From Gigaspora rosea (Eukaryota; Glomeromycota; Glomeromycetes; Diversisporales; Gigasporaceae), in contig QKWP01001157.1 in the NCBI GenBank assembly GCA_003550325.1, forward strand, positions 1-64,000: a stretch of DNA of 64,000 nt. Reading direction: 5' to 3'. Shown in pieces: positions 58,884 through 64,000 of this stretch (position 1 is its first letter; each line of letters starts with the position of its first letter). The position numbers and the translations under genes were made by a program. Below the pieces are notes generated by a model. It saw nothing but the letters and a program-made list of their open reading frames with translations. It was not told where the DNA came from and ran no database searches.

Positions 58884-60207
58884 CCAATTTCATAATGTTT
58901 TGCAATATTTATTAAAATTAATAAAGTTTAAAATAATGTAATTTATTAAACCTAAGGAATATTTAAAAAGAGCATTATTAAATATTGAAGAATAAAATTA
59001 TACTTCAGAATTCTCTATTAACATATAAATTTGAATATTTGTCTTATTAATCATTTAAATTTAATTAGTTAAAACAAAGTATAACTTTCTTAGAATAATT
59101 TTTGCAAAGAGTTTTTTTCTAAAAAAAATTAAAAAAAGAAGTGCAATGTCAAGAAAAATCCTTTTTAATTAAATAATATAATCTAGTATTTTAATTAATA
59201 ATTTTAATTTTACTGATTAAATTCTGATTATTAAATACTAATATATTGCTAACATCAGTGATATTAAATAATCTAGTCATTTTGAAAAATTTTTAAGTGG
59301 TAAATCGCAGTTAAAGAGTAAAAAATAATGATCATTTTATAATAAATTATGGCAGGCATTTAATAGTAAATTTCTATTAGTGTGCGAATGGGGCTTTTCT
59401 ACATATAAAAGTATTTTTTTACTAAGCAAACCTTTTATAATTTCTAATTAAACTTTGCAGTAACAACTTTTCTAATTCTAATGACAGTTAAATTATTCAA
59501 ATCGCATCAGTATATGACATGATATGAGTATTTATTGATTATTTACTATAGGGTTTTTTATTATGATCAGAAATGTACAGCATTTCACTTCCATATAAGG
59601 CAATTAGTAAATCTCTGCTGATTTTTACTATGAAATTTTGACTCTTTAACTGCAGATTACCACTTAAATAATCTCAAATGGCCCTAAAATAACTAGTCAT
59701 TATATGTTATTTGAATTTTGAATTATTTGCAAATAACTCATAACCAAATGACCATGGTCATTTGCAAATGACCAGGATCATTTGCAAATAACCAGGTTAT
59801 TTGAAGGTTATTTGGGTTATTAGTAGTAATATGGTAGTCAAAATCTATATAAACTTGATGGTAATATGTATTAAGGAGTAAGAATTATAAAATTTTAGAT
59901 AGTCATCAATATGAAATCTAATTATTTTACAGGTAATACAAACTCCTGGAGAGGAAATAGCCTATCAGAGAGCGCAAAATTTGACTATTTCAGATCAGCC
60001 CAACAAAGAATCTGACATGTGCAAAAAAAAAACAAAAACTAATATTTAACTCAATCTTAGTACAAATAATAGAAATGAAATCTTATATAATATAAGCATC
60101 ATTCTAACCCTATAGTCTTAACCTTAAGACCCTAACCTAAATTTTTATTTTATGCATTTAGTTTATTTACAAAATCAGAATTTAGAAGTTCTTTTTTGGT
60201 TTGTATT
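58884..60207. other. AT-rich; AAATGACC cluster and intact dispersed repeat
   Basis: 59740-59830 has AAATGACC/GGTCATTT words like those of the 36949 element. 59935-60207 is the unsplit form of the repeat broken at 52532/57596. No gene. Confidence 0.55.
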
Positions 60208-60626
60208 AGGCCATACAAAATAAATTTCTTGGTTTACATAACCCGGCCGGGTCCAAAAATTGAAAACTATAAATTTTTTTTTTTAATAATTATACAATAG
60301 AAATGAGGTCAACGGGTCTAGTCCCCTGGTGGGGTACAATGATAGTACCAAATCAACCTTAACCAAATACAGTATTGTATATCGATTTGCATGTGATAAA
60401 TTTGGAAGAATCTGGTTTAATGTGTCAGAAATGAATTTTTCTGTTTTTATTTATTTTTGGAGGTAGGACCAGGTCACAAATGAAATGTTTTATGTAACAA
60501 TTCCATTATGCAACAATTTATTAATTGGATATATAAAAAAAATTTTTTTAAAAAAAAAATCCGGGTAGCCGGGTCAAAAATTTTATTTTATGTTATGTAA
60601 ACCAAGAAATTTATTTTATATGACCT
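60208..60626. mobile_element. Complete MITE with CCCGGC core ends
   Basis: 419 bp with inverted ends of about 36 bp: AAATAAATTTCTTGGTTTAC appears at the left and returns inverted at the right. Each end is followed inward by a CCCGGC/GCCGGG word. A third, truncated end is at 1205-1307. Target duplication not certain. Confidence 0.8.
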
Positions 60627-61864
60627 TATCTATACAAATAAGTAAAATGAGTCAACATGTTGGGCTTAGCATTGTTCAAAAGCACATTAATATCTAGGTA
60701 ACGTGTTATTGTATTATATATTAAATTCAAATATATATAAACAAATGAATTTGACTTCAAATGGAAAGTTTTTACTAATTTAATTTTAATTAATTAAAAA
60801 TCTTTTTTTTAAATTTGTACAATACCTGATATACTTTTAATATATATCATAAAACTCATTATGTATGTACGTTGTAAGAGGCTAAATGAATTCTCCATAT
60901 AAGTATTACAACTATACACTAGTAAGACTAACTAAAATCAACTAAACTACTCTAACAATAGTAAGACTTCGATTAAGGCATAAATAGACTTGGTCTGAGT
61001 AACTAGACTTGAATATAGCTCTAGATTATGTCATAAGGCTCTAATATAAGTTCACAAAATTAAAATTGATAGTTAAAATTCTTAATGTATGTAATTATAA
61101 AGGTTTTGAAATCAATTATAGTAATTTTGCACAGAACAACCTGGCTTTTGTTTAAAAGTAAATATTATTTTGAAAACTGGAGTAAATGGGCTTAAAAGAT
61201 TATAAATTGATCAAATCTTAGCATGAGTATTAAATATTTAATATTTTGAATTGAATTTTGCTATTTATTACCAGTAGTGATCATTACTAGTAACACATAC
61301 TATTGTTTTAAATGATCAAAAATATGTATATTACTGAATTCATAATAATACAAATTATAGTAATAGAGTTGAATAATCAACTATATAGTCAATTAATATT
61401 TATTATATAGACTGGTATAAGCATGTTTTACAGTATATTTGTAATCAAGTCCTTTATTTATATCAAATCAATTAATCAATTAAAAACTAACTACTATAAG
61501 TAGTTGATTTTGAACAACTGCATAGACACATTCATTTGATAATAAAGTAATTAAGTTGATTGCTATGTAACATACTAAATTTTTAATTTATTAATATAAC
61601 ATGCACTTATTAAAATCTCAAATTTTAAGATCCAGTTACATACCAGATTCAATAGCAGTAGATCAGATATATATATCTGTAGTGAAACTACCTTATATAC
61701 TGACAAAATCGCTAATAAAATCGCTAATAAAATCATGATTAAAAGCAGGATCAATGCAAGTAGGTTGCCTGCCAAATATATACAGTAGTGATATGCACTA
61801 AGAAATTATAAAACTTCCATTCAAAGCTCAACATAATAAAACTGGCACTAACCCTAACCTTTAG
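60627..61864. other. AT-rich, no gene
   Basis: 60650-60740 belongs to the dispersed family of 9190-9430 and 41700-41900. Short tandem AAAATCGCTAAT at 61705-61730. No coding signal. Confidence 0.5.
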
Positions 61865-62720
61865 GTCTTAATATGATTATTGGGCCTCATGACTGTATTT
61901 CTGACTGGTATCTAAATAACTATTTGTAGTGTAGTGCTCAATCTTATCCAAAGTTTCTTGTAAAAGGAGTAAATTTTTTGGCATTATTTCAATTGTTGTT
62001 ATATCACAGGTATAATTATGGGTTTAGTAAGTCATACTTGTTTCTCATTCTTTCTAAGATAAAAACCATCTTCCATTTACAATTCATTTTATTTGAAGTA
62101 CTATCACAGTGCAAATCTATATCTTCAGCCTTATTTGGTTGTCAAATTCCTGCTTTCCAGCAATTATAGGTGGGTCCGTATTATTTCGCCAACAATCACT
62201 TCACCGACATAACATTTTACCGACAAATACTCACCGACAAGTTCATTTTACTGACAGTTTGTTTCACTGAAGTTCATTTCACTGACAAGTTTTTTTTCAA
62301 AAAGCACCCTAACTTTAACCCTAATTCTACCTAATTCTACCCTGACCCTAACGACAATGACCAGAATTACTTTGTCGGTGAAATGAGCCTCGGTGAAATA
62401 AACTGTTGGTAAAATGAACGTGTCGGTGAATAATTGTCAGTGAAATGTTATATCGGTGAAGTGATTGTCGATTAATTGATTGCCACCCATTATAGGTATG
62501 CTGACAAACAATAGACTTATTAGCAGGGTCAAGATCCTTATGGCTTTTATTAGCAACAAACCTATTTTGCTTGGCAAATGAATCAACAGCAGCTTGAACA
62601 TGATTCCTCATTAAATAAATGCCCAACTTCTAACACTGGCTTATTAACATCTACATTATGGTTGTTAGTATCCATATTATTATCTTCAAAATCCACTAAG
62701 TAATTTTACACATTATCTTC
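61865..62720 (-). pseudogene. FAR1-domain (MULE-related) pseudogene split by a MITE
   Basis: On the minus strand, protein-like pieces read in several frames: VDVNKPVLEVGHLFNEE, then VQAAVDSFAKQNRFVANKSHKD and ANKSIVCQHTYN. After the 317 bp insertion come TYNCWKAGI and NKAEDIDLHCDSTSNKMNCKWK, and finally LLQETLDKIEHYTTNS. The order and spacing fit the WRKY-GCM1-like FAR1 DNA-binding region found in FAR1/MULE-type proteins, including the C-x-W and K-x-N-C-x-W elements. Stops and frameshifts are present throughout, and no catalytic MULE domain follows. The family call rests on remembered FAR1-like fungal proteins. Confidence 0.6.
62172..62488. mobile_element. 317 bp palindromic element, 9 bp TSD (MULE-type), copy B
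   Basis: Same length and layout as 37146-37462: GGGTCCGTATTATTTC at the left, TGCCACCC at the right, and TTCACCGACAA words that reverse at the centre. The perfect duplication ATTATAGGT flanks it (62163-62171 and 62489-62497). It interrupts the FAR1-like pseudogene. The minus-strand 92-codon frame across its edge is a chimaera of element and pseudogene. Confidence 0.9.
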
Positions 62721-64000
62721 ATAATCAGTTAAATGTTCCATTAACCTTGTTACTAAGTTGAAAGAAAACAAGGTCATTAGTTAGTATGGTTTTACATAAG
62801 AATTGAACATGCAAGAAAATCAACAATAAAAGTTAAAGCAAAAAAAATATGCGAAGAAAGATATAGATAAATAAAAAAGAAATACAGTATAAAGGTAAAG
62901 AGTTTGAATTCGAATGTGAAATGCTGGGATGCAAGTTGTGAATTCGAATGTGGAATAGTGAAACATATAAAAAGAATAAAAAAAATTTTAGATTATTAAT
63001 AAACTATATCTGTATGACGCGAAACATTTGTCACTATCGAAATTGGGAGAGCGTCAGATTAGAGGGCCAGATTTAGTCAGCGATAGTGAACAAGAGAAGG
63101 AATACATAAGGTCATGTTATAAATATACTCAAAGGTATTCAAGAGAAACGATACAAAAATAAGTGAAATCCAAGAGATACGACATAATAACATTCATTAA
63201 TGAAACATTATTATAAAGGAGGAATCATTAAGATAATATCTAACGTTATCTAATACCTAATATGCTTTATTATTTATGAGGGACAGAATCTCCTAATATG
63301 ATCTCTAATCTAATGTCATAATCTAAATCTGATCTGATTAATGATTAATTATCTTATTAATGATCTGTACATGAAGAGCGAACACATCGTACTTAGGCAG
63401 TTTGAAGTTAATTTTTCGGTTAACATCATCCCCCTCTTCCCCAACGGCCCTCCCGGTAAAATGAACATATGAAAAAAAAATAAAAAAAAATCAAATATTT
63501 TCATTATTTAGAATATATAAATTCGATTTATTACTTCGTGCATGAGATATTACTAGTATATATTAAGCATTTATAAAGTGACTGGCGTATGTACATAGCT
63601 CTATATGTGGGGCGCCTAAAGCAGAGCTGAATCACGTGACACCCGACCAATCAAATTAGAAATTTGATGTTTTCGGTGAAGCAAACAAGAATGAGAAACG
63701 AAAACCTTGAAAAATACAAAAAAACGACAGTCTAAACCTACCTTGGTGTGTTAATTAAAAATGTGGAAGGCAATTTTGTTTATATATTACTACCTAAATC
63801 TATCTAAGGCTGTTTGAAGCTATTTTTTCAGGGGACACTTGAAGAAGAGTGAACCCAGTGATTACCACGAATTGTGTCACCCTCGATATAATCACCTGAA
63901 AATTTTGATTTGTCAGAAGTGCATAAACAAAAATCAGATAATACGGTCTATATGCTGCATAAATCGCATTCTTGATTCTATATAAAAAGACCTTATAACT
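62721..64000. other. No recognised gene
   Basis: GAATTCGAATGTG occurs twice at 62908-62955. 63405-63465 is related to 18325-18395. The remainder is AT-rich with no supported coding frame. Confidence 0.45.

Noticed and set aside
62348..62626. 92-codon minus-strand ORF as an intact gene
   Set aside because: It joins a FAR1-like pseudogene piece to transposon sequence across the 9 bp TSD.

Overview
This is an AT-rich, intron-containing fungal window packed with transposable elements. Gene content points to an arbuscular mycorrhizal fungus (Glomeromycotina, Rhizophagus or a relative). The signs are a Sel1-repeat protein of the kind hugely expanded in those fungi, an in-frame RPEGATLKGHE hairpin insert, a small Cys/His-rich protein, a FAR1-domain pseudogene, and very many small DNA transposons (MITEs). 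The organism name is inferred from recalled family resemblance; no search was run. Only two ordinary host genes look intact. They are a spliced Sel1-repeat gene (28638-30371, +) and a six-exon amino acid permease of the cationic amino acid transporter type (31540-33936, -), convergent and about 1.2 kb apart. Two short ORFs (732-968 and 21537-21755) may be real small genes. Nearly everything else is mobile DNA or its debris. Layout: 0-8.6 kb holds a broken hypothetical gene, a hAT-like element full of ~200 bp hairpins, a TA-flanked pogo-type MITE inserted into a 3-copy tandem repeat, and a tRNA-derived SINE with a perfect 15 bp target-site duplication (TSD). 8.6-18 kb holds a probable solo LTR and a non-autonomous LTR retrotransposon (12862-17826) whose single long frame has Sel1-like segments, seven in-frame stops and a 957 bp hAT insertion with a perfect 8 bp TSD. 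18-28.6 kb is repeats, a Ser/Asn/Asp-rich pseudogene split by a 1449 bp hAT element, and a decayed ~44 bp minisatellite about 1.4 kb long. 28.6-34 kb is the host gene pair. 34-52.4 kb is MITEs, minisatellites, long palindromes and a 1662 bp hAT element. 52.5-57.6 kb is a nested stack whose centre is a pogo/Tigger transposon with an intact DDD catalytic core. 57.6-64 kb holds a second solo LTR, a complete MITE, and a FAR1-like pseudogene interrupted by a 317 bp element with a 9 bp TSD. The mobile elements relate to each other. The pogo transposase is the only visible transposase with an intact catalytic core, and several TA-flanked MITEs share its CAGTC ends, so it or a relative probably moved them. 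No hAT, MULE or reverse-transcriptase enzyme is encoded here, so those elements must have been mobilised from elsewhere. A recurring theme is that related MITEs share similar tips but carry different short words repeated just inside both ends.
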